Shown: positions 1 to 9,031, numbered from the stretch's first letter. The stretch: DNA of 64,000 nucleotides from Jongsikchunia kroppenstedtii DSM 45133 (GCF_000380485.1 NZ_AQYG01000050.1:186001-250000); one strand, 5' to 3'. The notes: a model not told the origin generated them from the letters alone. Translations and numbers: made by a program.

Positions 1-22
1 CCGCCATCCATTAATCAGCAGT

Positions 23-487
23 TCAAGGCCGGTTTTCTGCGAAGAAGTCGCGGAGCCGGGCGGCGCATTCGTCCTCCAGGACGCCGCCGCGCACCTGCGG
101 TCGATGCGTGAGCCGCCGATCGCGCAACACATCCCATAGCGAGCCGACCGCCCCCGTCTTCGGCTCCCACGCGCCGAACACCACGCGCTCGATCCGGGCC
201 AATGAGATGGCGCCCGCGCACATCGTGCACGGCTCGAGTGTCACCGCCAAGGTGCAGCCCTCGAGCCGCCAGCCGTCGCCGTAGCGGCGCGCCGCCTCGC
301 GGATCGCAAGGACCTCGGCATGCGCGGTCGGGTCGCCGGTGGCCTCCCGCGCGTTGGCCGCGCGCGCCAGCTCGACACCCTCGCTGTCGTAGATCACCGC
401 GCCGACCGGGACATCCTCCGTCCCAGCCGATTCCGCGGCCGCCAGGGCCGCACGGATCAGCTCCTCGTCGGAGGCCCCGGCGCGCAT
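23..487 (-). CDS. tadA: tRNA-specific adenosine deaminase TadA
   Basis: Predicted 154-aa cytidine/deoxycytidylate deaminase-fold enzyme that converts the wobble adenosine of tRNA-Arg(ACG) to inosine. The zinc site is complete: HAE at residues 56-58 supplies the His ligand and the catalytic Glu, and PCTMC at 86-90 supplies two Cys ligands. The frame stays open 14 codons further upstream, but the ATG at 487 lies 4 bases after the stop of the upstream gene and gives the usual family length, so I chose it. It forms a two-gene operon with the TadA-associated protein. Its likely substrate, tRNA-Arg(ACG), is encoded in the same window at 15,543-15,615. Confidence 0.93.
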   Translation of the reverse strand: MRAGASDEELIRAALAAAESAGTEDVPVGAVIYDSEGVELARAANAREATGDPTAHAEVLAIREAARRYGDGWRLEGCTLAVTLEPCTMCAGAISLARIERVVFGAWEPKTGAVGSLWDVLRDRRLTHRPQVRGGVLEDECAARLRDFFAENRP

Positions 488-491
488 GCGG

Positions 492-1004
492 TCAGTGGCC
501 GAGCTTGTCCAAGACGGCCGCGAGCTCATCGGCGAAGCCGAGCCGGGCCGCGATCATCCCGATCTGCTCGTCGGCATACAGATCGGTGTCACCGATGATC
601 ACGCTCATCACCGACTCCTCCAGCCCCAGGTCCGCCAGCACCCCGAGATCGCCCTCGGGCCACGGCTCGACGTCGGCGAGTTCATCGGGATCGATGTCCG
701 GCACATCGATATTCAGCCGCTCGAGCGTGTCGGCGGCGATGTCGTAGTCGATCCCGGCGGTGGCGTCCGACAGCATCAGTCGGGTGCCCGCCGGCGCCGG
801 CCGCACCACGACGAAGAACTCGTCGTCGATATCGAACAGCCCGAATACCGCTCCGGCGCTTCGCATATCCAACAGCGCGCGCTCGGCGGTCGCGAGGTCG
901 TCGAGAACCTCGCGATCCATCGGGGTCAACGTCCACTTGGCGTCTTCGCGCACCACGGCGATGCCGAATCCGTCCAGTCCGTCGTCCTGCGCTCCTGCGG
1001 CCAT
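492..1004 (-). CDS. tRNA adenosine deaminase-associated protein
   Basis: A 170-aa acidic protein of the actinobacterial family that is regularly encoded just upstream of tadA (Rv3753c-type). The sequence shows no catalytic motif; it is rich in Asp, Glu and Leu (for example DVPDIDPDELADVEPW) and contains short beta-rich blocks. The 4-base gap to tadA supports co-transcription. The function is inferred only from this conserved pairing; a regulatory or chaperone role for TadA is possible but not shown by the sequence. Confidence 0.85.
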   Translation of the reverse strand: MAAGAQDDGLDGFGIAVVREDAKWTLTPMDREVLDDLATAERALLDMRSAGAVFGLFDIDDEFFVVVRPAPAGTRLMLSDATAGIDYDIAADTLERLNIDVPDIDPDELADVEPWPEGDLGVLADLGLEESVMSVIIGDTDLYADEQIGMIAARLGFADELAAVLDKLGH

Positions 1005-1167
1005 CCCGCAACCGTAGCCGCGCGCCCGAACAATCCCAAGTGCTCACCTGCAACAAGTGCAACGGCAGAGCTGATCCCCTTCTGGCCGGATCGTCCAGCC
1101 GATCCTCGGCGCAGGCAGATCCCCGGCGCAGGCCAGAGGCCATGCGTGGCTGTGAAACAGTTGGTAT

Positions 1168-2097
1168 ATGGAAACTCCGGTGTGCATCCTCGGCCTGGGG
1201 CTGATCGGCGGCTCGCTGCTGCGGGCGATCAGCCCGCATACGCATGCCTTCGGATACAACCGGTCGGCCGCAACGGTCGATGCCGCCACCGCCGCCGGTT
1301 TCGACGCGTCCACCGATCTGCCGGCCACTCTGCGCCGGGCCGCCGCCGACGACGCGCTGATCGTGCTGGCCACGCCCGCGACCACGCTCGACGAGATGCT
1401 GTCGGCCGTCGCCGAACACGCTCCGACGTGCGCGTTGACCGACGTCGTCAGCGTCAAAGGCTTGGTCGCCGACCGGGTCCGGGCGCATGGACTGTCCGCG
1501 CGGTTCGTGGGCGGCCACCCGATGGCCGGGACCGCCGAATCCGGCTGGCAAGCAACCGATCCCGCACTGTTCTGGGATGCGATCTGGGTGGTCGCCGCCG
1601 ACGACGGAACAGATCCCCAGGTCTGGACGCAGGTGGTCGAGCTGGCCCAGGGTGTCGGCGCCCGGGTGGTCCCGGCCGGAAGTGACGATCACGACCGGGC
1701 CGTTGCCGGCATCTCGCATCTGCCGCATCTGACGGCCGCCGTCACCGCAGCGGTCGGCATCGCCGACGGTGACCTGGCCACCCGGCTGGCCGCCGGCTCG
1801 TTCCGCGACGGAACCCGGGTCGCCGGAACCGCGCCCCGGGTGCAGCAGGCGATGCTCGAGGCGAACTCCAGCGCGCTGCTCAGCGCGCTGAGCGAAACCA
1901 TCGATCGCCTCGTCCAGGCGCGGGACGAGCTGCGCGACAACGGAACTGTGCACACCCTGGTCGCCGACGGGCATCGGGCGCGAAAGCACTACGAGAGCTT
2001 CGAGTCGCGGCCGATCGAGGGCGTGACGATCGGCGAGCCCGGCTGGGAAGCGGCGCTGCGGGCCGCGGGCAAGCGCGGCGAGGTCTGGACGGGCTGA
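1168..2097 (+). CDS. tyrA: Prephenate dehydrogenase
   Basis: A 309-aa NAD(P)-dependent enzyme of tyrosine biosynthesis that oxidatively decarboxylates prephenate to 4-hydroxyphenylpyruvate. An N-terminal Rossmann motif GLGLIGGS spans residues 9-16. The family signature GGHPMAGTAESGW starts at residue 115 and contains the active-site His. There is no fused chorismate mutase or ACT domain, as in the mycobacterial Rv3754-type enzymes. The start is an ATG at 1168. It is divergent from the tadA operon and ends at a long inverted repeat shared with the convergent gene downstream. An aromatic aminotransferase that could act on its product is encoded at 18,782. Confidence 0.93.
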   Translation: METPVCILGLGLIGGSLLRAISPHTHAFGYNRSAATVDAATAAGFDASTDLPATLRRAAADDALIVLATPATTLDEMLSAVAEHAPTCALTDVVSVKGLVADRVRAHGLSARFVGGHPMAGTAESGWQATDPALFWDAIWVVAADDGTDPQVWTQVVELAQGVGARVVPAGSDDHDRAVAGISHLPHLTAAVTAAVGIADGDLATRLAAGSFRDGTRVAGTAPRVQQAMLEANSSALLSALSETIDRLVQARDELRDNGTVHTLVADGHRARKHYESFESRPIEGVTIGEPGWEAALRAAGKRGEVWTG

Positions 2098-2098
2098 C

Positions 2099-2175
2099 GC
2101 CCTGAAACCCTGACCAGAGCGGCACATGAACCCGGATACGGCGATGAATCGGCGCTCTGGTCAGGGTTTCAGGGC
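2099..2175. terminator. Bidirectional terminator, 22-bp perfect inverted repeat
   Basis: Arms at 2099-2120 and 2154-2175 are perfectly complementary (left arm contains CCTGAAACCCTGACCAGAGC) and flank a 33-base loop. It lies between the convergent ends of tyrA and the glycolipid-binding-like gene, so it probably terminates both. There is no T-tract, as is usual for high-GC actinobacterial terminators. Confidence 0.7.
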
Positions 2176-2184
2176 CGCCGCGGA

Positions 2185-2784
2185 CTACAGCCGGTCGGCG
2201 AGGCCCTGGTAGTCGCGCACGAACCCGTGCTCGTCGACCGACAGCGTCGATGCGCCCAACGGCGACGACACCCCCACCGATCCATCGCCGGTCGCCTGAT
2301 ATCGCAGCGTCTCGGCATTCGCCGTGCCACCCGGCAGATACAGATAGACCACCGGAACGTCGACCGGCGCCGTGGCCTGCGCGAGCGCCAGCCGGCGGAT
2401 CGGCAGGGAGTTGAAGAACGGACTCAGCGCCAGCTCGACGTCCTCGGCGCCGCCGTAGCTGCCGCGCTCGGTACCCCGCGGCGTCTGCACCAGCCAGTTG
2501 CCCTCGGTGTCGCGGCTGACCGAGATCTGCGTCTCCCCCGACTCGCGCAGCAGGTGCACCGAGAATCGCCGGGTGACCCCCGCATCGTCGGTGACCAGGT
2601 CGTAGGAGGCGCTGAACGCCTCATGGTCGGCGGTCGCGGCGCCGATCACCCGGCCGTAGGCCTTGATCCGCTGATCGTTCACCAGCAGGCGGACTTGCTC
2701 CAGGCGGTCGCCGTCGCAACCGCGCCACGTGAGCATCCCGCGAAATGCCGGGGACGCATCGGGCACTTCCGGTTCGGTGGTCAC
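2185..2784 (-). CDS. Putative glycolipid-binding family protein
   Basis: A 199-aa protein resembling the putative glycolipid-binding family (PF06475, formerly DUF1089). The N-terminal part (FRGMLTWRGCDGDRLEQVRL) and the later VYLYLPGG...TLRYQ segment fit that family as I remember it. There is no signal peptide or membrane segment. The GTG start at 2784 lies 4 bases after the stop of the upstream ABC permease gene, so it is probably the last gene of the proXVWZ-like operon. No catalytic motif is visible and the biochemical role is unknown. Confidence 0.7.
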   Translation of the reverse strand: MTTEPEVPDASPAFRGMLTWRGCDGDRLEQVRLLVNDQRIKAYGRVIGAATADHEAFSASYDLVTDDAGVTRRFSVHLLRESGETQISVSRDTEGNWLVQTPRGTERGSYGGAEDVELALSPFFNSLPIRRLALAQATAPVDVPVVYLYLPGGTANAETLRYQATGDGSVGVSSPLGASTLSVDEHGFVRDYQGLADRL

Positions 2785-2788
2785 CGCC

Positions 2789-3568
2789 TTACGGTAAGCG
2801 ACCAGACCCCGTGTGCTCTACCGCACCGCGGACCGGTTCCGCGGTACCGGCGATGGACAGCAGCCCGCCGGGGGCGGTTCGCTCGAAGACCCGGCGCATT
2901 CGACCAGTCCCCGGCGCGGATGCCCACACGGCGCCGGCCAGCAGCCCATCCAAGAACAGCGCCAACAGCGTCACCAGGATCGAGCCCGCGATCATCGGCG
3001 CGTAATCGTAGGTGGCCAGGCCGTCGAAGATCGGCCGGCCGAGTCCTCCCAGTCCCGCGTAGGCCGCCACCGCCGCCGTCGCGACCACCTGCAGCACCGC
3101 GTTGCGGACGCCGCCCAGTAACAGCGGGATCGCGTTGGGCAGCTCGACCCGCAGGAGCACCTGCACCGGCGTCAGCCCCATCGCCCGGGAAGCGTCGACG
3201 ACCGTCCGGTCCACGTTGGCGACGCCCGCATAGGTGCCGGCCAACAGCGGCGGCACCGCAAGCAGGGCGAGCGCGTAGATCGTGGGCGCGAGTCCCAGCC
3301 CCATCCACAGCACGAACAGCAGGAGCAATCCCAGCGTGGGCAGCGACCGCAGCACGTTCACCAGCCCGACCACGACCACCTCGCCGCGGCCGGTGTGGCC
3401 GATCAACAGCCCGACCGGGATCGCGACCAGCGCGGCGAGCCCGACCGCGTAGAAGGTGTATTCCAGATGCTGACCGATCTCGACGAGCAGGCCGTCGCTG
3501 GTTTCCGTGCCGGTCCAGTTGGCCGCTGTCGTGAGGTACGAGACCGTCTCCGAAAAGATGTTGCTCAC
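2789..3568 (-). CDS. proZ: Glycine betaine/osmolyte ABC transporter permease (ProZ-like)
   Basis: A 259-aa inner-membrane permease of the BPD_transp_1 family for quaternary amine or osmolyte uptake. It shows about five or six hydrophobic segments and the cytoplasmic EAA-type loop around VDASRAMGLTPVQVLLRVELPN that contacts the ATPase. I placed the start at the GTG at 3568 because it overlaps the stop of the preceding permease gene as GTGA; a longer frame upstream would add 24 Pro/Gly-rich residues of no family meaning. It is the fourth gene of a proX-proV-proW-proZ cluster equivalent to Rv3756c-Rv3759c. Confidence 0.88.
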   Translation of the reverse strand: MSNIFSETVSYLTTAANWTGTETSDGLLVEIGQHLEYTFYAVGLAALVAIPVGLLIGHTGRGEVVVVGLVNVLRSLPTLGLLLLFVLWMGLGLAPTIYALALLAVPPLLAGTYAGVANVDRTVVDASRAMGLTPVQVLLRVELPNAIPLLLGGVRNAVLQVVATAAVAAYAGLGGLGRPIFDGLATYDYAPMIAGSILVTLLALFLDGLLAGAVWASAPGTGRMRRVFERTAPGGLLSIAGTAEPVRGAVEHTGSGRLP

Positions 3569-4257
3569 GCCGCACCGACCTTCGCCGTCCGGTGCAGGGC
3601 CCGGTGCATCAGTCCCGGTGGCCGTGCGGCCCGCGTCCACGGCGTGACCAGCCGACCGATCACCACCAGGATGAGATCGATGACCAGCGCCAGGACCACC
3701 ACCGCGATGATGCCGGCGACGATTTCCTGGGGATAGTCGCGGCTGTAACCCTCGGTGAACAGCTTGCCCAGCCCGCCGAAGCCGATCACCGAGCCCACCG
3801 ACACCATCGAGATGTTGGTCACCGACACCACCCGGATTGTCGACATCAGCACCGGAACCGACAGCGGCAGTTCAATTCTCAGTATTCGCTGAATCGGCCG
3901 ATACCCGATTGCGGAGGCCGCGTCGACGGATGCTCGAGGCACGGCGTCGAGGGCTTCCGGAACCGACCGCACCAGCAGCGCCGTCGCGTACAACGCGAGC
4001 GCGACGATCACGTTGTAGTCGGACAGGATCCGGGTGTTGATCAACGACGGCATCACGATGAACAGCGCGATCGACGGGATCGTGAAGATCACCGACCCCA
4101 CGACCATGGTGATCCGTCGGGCGACGGTCGACCGATACACGATCAGCCCCAACGGAATCGCGATCACCAATGCGATCGCGATCGGAATCATGGACAACCG
4201 CAGATGCTCGAGCGTCAGGCTCCACACCTTGTCGAAGTGGTTCAGAAGATAGTTCAC
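3565..4257 (-). CDS. proW: Glycine betaine/osmolyte ABC transporter permease (ProW-like)
   Basis: A 230-aa BPD_transp_1 permease with five or six membrane segments and an EAA loop (VDAASAIGYRPIQRILRIELPLS). It pairs with the other permease gene, which it overlaps by 4 bases. The GTG start at 4257 itself overlaps the ATPase stop by 4 bases. The two permeases probably form the heterodimeric channel of the transporter. Confidence 0.88.
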   Translation of the reverse strand: MNYLLNHFDKVWSLTLEHLRLSMIPIAIALVIAIPLGLIVYRSTVARRITMVVGSVIFTIPSIALFIVMPSLINTRILSDYNVIVALALYATALLVRSVPEALDAVPRASVDAASAIGYRPIQRILRIELPLSVPVLMSTIRVVSVTNISMVSVGSVIGFGGLGKLFTEGYSRDYPQEIVAGIIAVVVLALVIDLILVVIGRLVTPWTRAARPPGLMHRALHRTAKVGAA

Positions 4258-5378
4258 GAGCCGGTCTCCGGCTGCTCGACACTGCTTCGGCGTTGTTGCT
4301 CAAAGACTTCCAATACGTCGGCGGCCCGCACCCCGCCCACGACCCGGCCGTCCGCGTCGACCACGACGCCCAGTCCCGACGGCGACGACAATGCGGCGTC
4401 CAGCGCCTGCCGCAGGGTGCCGCCACGATTGAACAGGGACCCGCCGGCGCTGCAGCTGTCGTAGAGATCGCGACCGTCCCGATGTGCCGCCACGCCTCCG
4501 GCATCCACCCATCCGAAGGGCTCGCCGTCGCGCAGCACCAACCGCCAGTCGTCATCGGCGTCCAGGGCCAGGCCATCGATCTGTTCCTCGACGATCGGCT
4601 CCAGCGGATGCATCCGGACTTGTGTTCCGGAACCGAACTGCAGCAACCGATATCCGCGGTCGCGCCCGATGAATCCGGCGACGAAGTCATTGGCCGGCGC
4701 GGCCAGCAGCTTCTCCGGTGTGTCGTACTGCTGCAATCGACCACCCGCACCGAAGACCGCGACGCGGTCGGCCAGTTTCACCGCCTCGTCGATGTCGTGC
4801 GTGACGAAGACGATGGTCTTGCGCAATTCGCTTTGCAGACGCAGCATTTCGTTCTGCAGATCTTCGCGGACGACCGGATCAACTGCACTGAACGGCTCGT
4901 CCATCAGCAGGATCTTCGGGTCGGCGGCCAGCGCTCGAGCGACGCCGACGCGCTGCTGCTGCCCGCCGGACAGCTGGGCCGGGTATCGGGTCGCGAGTCG
5001 CTGGTCCAACCCGACCCGTTCCAGCAGCTCCACGGCCGCCAGGCGTGCCTTCTTGCGTGAAACCCCCTGCAGCACCGGCACGGTCGCGATGTTGTCGACG
5101 ACCCGCTGATGGGGCATCAGCCCCGCCGACTGGATGACATAGCCGATACCCCGACGCAGACCGACCGCGTTGATCGCGCGCACATCCTCACCGCCGACCC
5201 GGACGACACCCGTGGTGGCGTCGATCATCCGGTTGATCATGCGCATCGAGGTGGTCTTCCCGCAGCCCGATGGCCCGACGAAGGCGGTGAACGAGCCCTC
5301 CTCGATCGCCAGGGTCAGATCATCGACAGCCGTGGTGCCATCGGGAAATCGCTTGGTCACGGACTCGAAACTGATCAT
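4254..5378 (-). CDS. proV: Glycine betaine/osmolyte ABC transporter ATPase (ProV-like) with C-terminal CBS region
   Basis: A 374-aa ATP-binding subunit. It shows Walker A (GPSGCGKTT), the ABC signature (LSGGQQQRVGVARAL), Walker B (ILLMDEPFSAVD) and the switch His (VTHD). The C-terminal third fits a CBS-type sensor region (VDADGRVVGGVRAADVLEVF), typical of OpuA/ProV proteins that sense ionic strength. I chose the ATG at 5378, which gives the family-typical N-terminus MISFESVTKRF and has a GGGAG upstream. A TTG at 5408 overlapping the proX stop is the alternative. Confidence 0.9.
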   Translation of the reverse strand: MISFESVTKRFPDGTTAVDDLTLAIEEGSFTAFVGPSGCGKTTSMRMINRMIDATTGVVRVGGEDVRAINAVGLRRGIGYVIQSAGLMPHQRVVDNIATVPVLQGVSRKKARLAAVELLERVGLDQRLATRYPAQLSGGQQQRVGVARALAADPKILLMDEPFSAVDPVVREDLQNEMLRLQSELRKTIVFVTHDIDEAVKLADRVAVFGAGGRLQQYDTPEKLLAAPANDFVAGFIGRDRGYRLLQFGSGTQVRMHPLEPIVEEQIDGLALDADDDWRLVLRDGEPFGWVDAGGVAAHRDGRDLYDSCSAGGSLFNRGGTLRQALDAALSSPSGLGVVVDADGRVVGGVRAADVLEVFEQQRRSSVEQPETGS

Positions 5379-5404
5379 CGAATCTCTCACTCCCTCGGCG
5401 GCTT

Positions 5405-6430
5405 TCAACGGAGCCCCCGATTCAATCCCTGTGCCTGCACCCAGCGCTTTGCGGCATCTTCGATTTCGATCTTGCGTGAACCCGACACCATGTCGTTGAG
5501 AGACTGCAGCTGCTGCAGCGTGAGTTTCGCCGACACCGCGTCCAACACCCTCCGCAACCGCGGCGAGTCCTTGTCTTTCGCCAGCACCGGCACCACGTTG
5601 TTGGCCGGAAAGTTGTGCTTCGGATCGTCGAGGACCACGACCTTGTCCGTCTGCAGCAACAACGGCGTGGTGGTGTAGATGTCCGCGGCGGTCACCCTGC
5701 CGCTCAGCAACTCCTTCTGGGTCGCCGGGCCGCCACTGTCGTTGTTCGGCCGGAAATCGACCTTCAGCCCATAGGTATCCAGCAGACCCGGTAGGCCGAC
5801 CGGACGCGTCGCGAATTCACTGTTCGCCATCAAGCTGACGGTCTGGGTCTGCGAGAGTCGACCGAGGTCGCCGATCGACACCAGGTGGTGCTGATCAGCG
5901 GTCGACCGTGTGACGGTCACGCTGTCCGAATTCGAGCCGGGCGCCGGCGTATACGTGACCAGGTCGGTTCCCAGCACTTGCGGCAACGCGGCCTCGATGT
6001 CCGGCAACGCGGTCAATGACCGCAGCTGATCGACGCGTCCCGAATCGATTCCCTTGGCGCTCTTGGCCAGATACTGCAGCAGATTGCCGACGTAGTCGGG
6101 CACCAGATCGATATCGCCCGCCCGCAGCGCGGGAATGTACCGCTCACGGGTACCCGAGTTGAGCCGATCCGACACGGTGAACCCGTTGTCCCGCAGCACA
6201 TCGATGTAGATCTGGCCGATGATCTGCGACTCCGGGAATGTGCCGGATCCGACCACCACATGCGACGGATTCGGGTCGCGCGATCCGGCCCGGTCGAGCG
6301 GATCGAAACATGCGGTGACCGGCAGCATCACCAGAAGCAGGGAGAGCGCCGCCAAGAACATCCGACGCCGCCGGTATGCGCGCGGCCAGGGCATCTGCAC
6401 CCGCCCAGTAGAACACCCGGAATCACCCAT
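5405..6430 (-). CDS. proX: Glycine betaine/choline-type substrate-binding lipoprotein (ProX/OpuAC-like)
   Basis: A 341-aa lipoprotein of the OpuAC family. A basic N-region (RAYRRRR) and a hydrophobic stretch lead to the lipobox LPVTAC, so Cys41 is the predicted lipid-anchored residue. The mature domain starts with a strand-and-loop typical of osmolyte binders (HVVVGSGTFPESQIIGQIY) and contains the family segment DIDLVPDYVGN. It is the first gene of the proX-proV-proW-proZ operon and delivers the ligand to the permeases. The true ligand (glycine betaine, choline, carnitine or similar) cannot be read from the sequence. The start could be one of several upstream ATG or GTG codons. Confidence 0.9.
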   Translation of the reverse strand: MGDSGCSTGRVQMPWPRAYRRRRMFLAALSLLLVMLPVTACFDPLDRAGSRDPNPSHVVVGSGTFPESQIIGQIYIDVLRDNGFTVSDRLNSGTRERYIPALRAGDIDLVPDYVGNLLQYLAKSAKGIDSGRVDQLRSLTALPDIEAALPQVLGTDLVTYTPAPGSNSDSVTVTRSTADQHHLVSIGDLGRLSQTQTVSLMANSEFATRPVGLPGLLDTYGLKVDFRPNNDSGGPATQKELLSGRVTAADIYTTTPLLLQTDKVVVLDDPKHNFPANNVVPVLAKDKDSPRLRRVLDAVSAKLTLQQLQSLNDMVSGSRKIEIEDAAKRWVQAQGLNRGLR

Positions 6431-6471
6431 GTCAGGGTTACCACGCGGGCTGACTCTATTCGCGAGACCGC

Positions 6472-7221
6472 TCAGGCGGGTGTCGCGGCGGTGAAGACGT
6501 AGGTCACGTACGGCATCGTCAGATGCACGCCGTCGGTGTCGGCGCGCTGCGTCGCCAGCGACCGGACCTGCGCCAAGACCTCCTGGCGGCGGTCGTCGGT
6601 CGCGGTGATCATCGTGCTCCGCGAGGCGACGTTGTCGACCAGCTCGTCGACCGTCAACTCCCGCGTCCAGCGAAACTCACTGAGCGACAGCGGCCCGAAC
6701 GGCGCGGCGGCCTGTGGACCGTCGCCGAAGATCAGCAGTTCGGCGCCGGTCCGCCCGATCAGGTCGCTCAGCTCCCGCACCCACGGTGTTCCCTCGTCGC
6801 GGATGTTCCAGATCAGCCCGATGGTGCCGCCGGGCCGCAGCACCCGGGCGGCCTCCGCGCTCGCCGCCGGGACGTCCACCCAGTGCCAGGACTGGCCGAA
6901 GACAATCGCGTCCGCCGAGGCGTCGGGCAACGGAAGCTGTTCGGCGGTGCCGACTTTCGCCGTCACCTCGGGGAGGCTCCGCGAGAACTGCTGCAGCATG
7001 GCCGAATCCGGGTCGATCGCAGTGACCACGCGCTCGGGTGTGAGGAGCGCCCGCGTCAGGATGCCGGTGCCGGCACCGACGTCCACCACATCGACGGCCG
7101 ACGCGGGTATCGCGGCATCGACCGCCTCCTGCGGGTAGCGCGGGCGGGCTCGGTCATAGGTCGCGGCTTCCTTGCCGAAGGAGAGTGCAAGGTCATCACG
7201 GCCGGCGTGCGGATGCGTCAT
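6472..7221 (-). CDS. SAM-dependent methyltransferase, class I
   Basis: A 249-aa soluble methyltransferase of the Methyltransf_11 type. Motif I is VVDVGAGTGILTRAL and the acidic residue after beta-2 is in AIDPDSAM. The post-motif FGQSWHWVD is typical of the UbiE/BioC-like group. The ATG at 7221 starts at MTHPHAGRDDLALSFG; the frame is open further upstream but without family character. It is a single gene downstream of the two MmpS-like genes on the same strand. The substrate is unknown. Confidence 0.83.
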   Translation of the reverse strand: MTHPHAGRDDLALSFGKEAATYDRARPRYPQEAVDAAIPASAVDVVDVGAGTGILTRALLTPERVVTAIDPDSAMLQQFSRSLPEVTAKVGTAEQLPLPDASADAIVFGQSWHWVDVPAASAEAARVLRPGGTIGLIWNIRDEGTPWVRELSDLIGRTGAELLIFGDGPQAAAPFGPLSLSEFRWTRELTVDELVDNVASRSTMITATDDRRQEVLAQVRSLATQRADTDGVHLTMPYVTYVFTAATPA

Positions 7222-7262
7222 GCCCTTCAGTATCGACCCATCCGCCGCGAGATGTCGCGACG

Positions 7263-8102
7263 CTAGTTGGGTATCCCGCTCGCGGTGCAGAGCGCGATCG
7301 CCGCGGACGTCTGCGTGGTGAGCACCGTGTCTCCCCGCCTGATGGTGCAGGTGACCGGCGATCCCTTGGAAATCGCTGTGACCGAGGCAAATCCGTTGCG
7401 GAGCGTCACCGTCACGGTCCACGGCGACGGCGGGGCGGTGACCGTCCGTAGTCCCCCGTTGCCGAAGTAGGTGACCATCAGTGGTCCCCCCGTGACCTCG
7501 TAGGTCACCTCCGGGCCGTTGGGATTGCTGCTCGACGGCGCCGAACTGCTGATCGTCGTCGACGTGGTGCTGGTCGGGGCCGCCATGGTGGTGGTCGAGC
7601 TCGCCGCCGACGAGGACGAACTGTCATTCCCCCTGGTGGCGAATACCACCGCGCCGATGATCACGGCCAGCGCCACGACGATCGCCAGCGCGATCGCGAT
7701 CCATCGACCCGTGCGGGGTCGCGACGTCGGCGGACCCGCCGGTCCGGCGGCGGCCGGACCGGGCTGCTGCTGGCTGTAGGCCGTGCCGTAGCCGTAGTTC
7801 TGCTCCTCGCCGTACGCCGACTGGGAGCCGTAGTAATCATCGGCGGCCGGGATCGGCACCGAATAGGGGTACTGCTCGCCCTCGATCGGGTCGAAGCTGC
7901 GAGTCGGCGGATTCTGTTGCGGCGGGCCCGATTGCGGCGGACCGGGCTGCGGCGGGCCGGGTTGGGGCTGGCCCGGTTGCGGCGGATTCGGCTGTTCTCC
8001 GGGTGGCACCGGTCCAGGCTGACCGGCACCCGGCTGCTGCGGGTGCTGCGGTCTGGTCTGGCCGAACGGATCGTTCGGATCGGTGGGCCCGGCGCCGGTC
8101 AT
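7263..8102 (-). CDS. Proline/glutamine-rich membrane-anchored protein with MmpS-like C-terminal domain (copy A)
   Basis: A 279-aa protein. A disordered cytoplasmic half rich in P, Q, G and Y (residues 1 to about 130) is followed by one membrane segment (WIAIALAIVVALAVIIGAVVF), a Ser/Thr linker and an extracellular beta domain. That domain resembles the MmpS family core (YEVTGGPLMVTYFGNGG ... PWTVTVTLRNG) and has two Cys that could form a disulfide. The start ATG overlaps the stop of the upstream paralogue by 4 bases, so the pair is co-translated. MmpS proteins assist MmpL lipid exporters, but no MmpL gene is nearby, so the role is open. Confidence 0.75.
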   Translation of the reverse strand: MTGAGPTDPNDPFGQTRPQHPQQPGAGQPGPVPPGEQPNPPQPGQPQPGPPQPGPPQSGPPQQNPPTRSFDPIEGEQYPYSVPIPAADDYYGSQSAYGEEQNYGYGTAYSQQQPGPAAAGPAGPPTSRPRTGRWIAIALAIVVALAVIIGAVVFATRGNDSSSSSAASSTTTMAAPTSTTSTTISSSAPSSSNPNGPEVTYEVTGGPLMVTYFGNGGLRTVTAPPSPWTVTVTLRNGFASVTAISKGSPVTCTIRRGDTVLTTQTSAAIALCTASGIPN

Positions 8103-9031
8103 TGCAAGAACACCGAGCAGCGGGCCGTCGTGCCGCTATCGCTGGCGAGCGTCTTGCTGCCCTGCGTGATCTTGCATGTGGCGGTGCCACCGGCCGACGG
8201 ATCGATGATCGGGTTCACCGCGAAGTAGGTCTTGGTCCCCGGGCTGAAGGTCTCGGTCCACGGCGTGCTCGGCGTGTTGATGGTGCGCACACCGGACGCG
8301 TCCGAGACGACGATCGCGAACAGCTTGCCGTCGGCCGACAGCGTGATGTCCTCGCCGCTGTTCTGCTGCCGCGAGAACTCGTCGGTCTCGCTGGTCGGGC
8401 TGTCGTCCGTGGTCGACTCGTCGGTCGTGCTCTCGTCAGTCTGCGACAGGGCGGTGGTCGTCGTGGACGGCGACGCCGTCTTATCGCTCTTGTCGTTGCC
8501 GGTGAGCGTGACCGCGGCGACGATGCCGCCGATCACCAGCGCGACGACCACGATGATCGCGCCGACGATCAGTCCGGTGTTCTTCTTCGGCGGCTGACCG
8601 CCCGGCCCGCCGTAGCCCGGGGCGCCATATGCCGGACCGTTCGGCGGCGGCGGGTAGCCGCCCGCCGGATTCCAGCCGGTGCCGGGGTCGCCCCAGCCGC
8701 CCTGACCGCCCGCCTGACTCTGCGCGTACGGATCGGGACCCTGTGCGTATGGATCGGGCTGCTGGTACTGGCCCTGCTGGTAGGGATTCTGCGCGTACTG
8801 GCCCGGCTGCTGATAGGGGTTCTGCTGGTACGGATCCTGCTGATAGGGATCCTGGTAGCCGCCGTAGGCACCGCCCTGCGGGTAAGCACCCGGAGTGGCG
8901 TTGGGGTCATACATCGCGGTCTGGTCGTACGCGGCCGGATCGACCGGCTGGCCACCCTCCGGAACGTCGCCGTTCGGCTGACCCTGCTGATTCGGATCGC
9001 CCGGCTGCTGCGGCCAATTTCCCGGCCCCAT
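8099..9031 (-). CDS. Proline/glutamine-rich membrane-anchored protein (copy B), paralogue of the next gene
   Basis: A 310-aa protein with the same layout as its neighbour. The cytoplasmic region contains repeats of the form YQQ(D/N)PY (for example DPYQQDPYQQNPYQQ), then comes one membrane helix (GLIVGAIIVVVALVIGGIVAAV), a Thr/Ser/Asp-rich linker and an extracellular domain with paired Cys. The C-terminal part shares T-P-(S/P)-PWT and a late C-x-I-x-x-G pattern with copy A. The start at 9031 has a strong GGAGG 7 bases upstream. Tandem duplication is the simplest origin. Surface or lipid-transport assistance is an inference only. Confidence 0.7.
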   Translation of the reverse strand: MGPGNWPQQPGDPNQQGQPNGDVPEGGQPVDPAAYDQTAMYDPNATPGAYPQGGAYGGYQDPYQQDPYQQNPYQQPGQYAQNPYQQGQYQQPDPYAQGPDPYAQSQAGGQGGWGDPGTGWNPAGGYPPPPNGPAYGAPGYGGPGGQPPKKNTGLIVGAIIVVVALVIGGIVAAVTLTGNDKSDKTASPSTTTTALSQTDESTTDESTTDDSPTSETDEFSRQQNSGEDITLSADGKLFAIVVSDASGVRTINTPSTPWTETFSPGTKTYFAVNPIIDPSAGGTATCKITQGSKTLASDSGTTARCSVFLQ

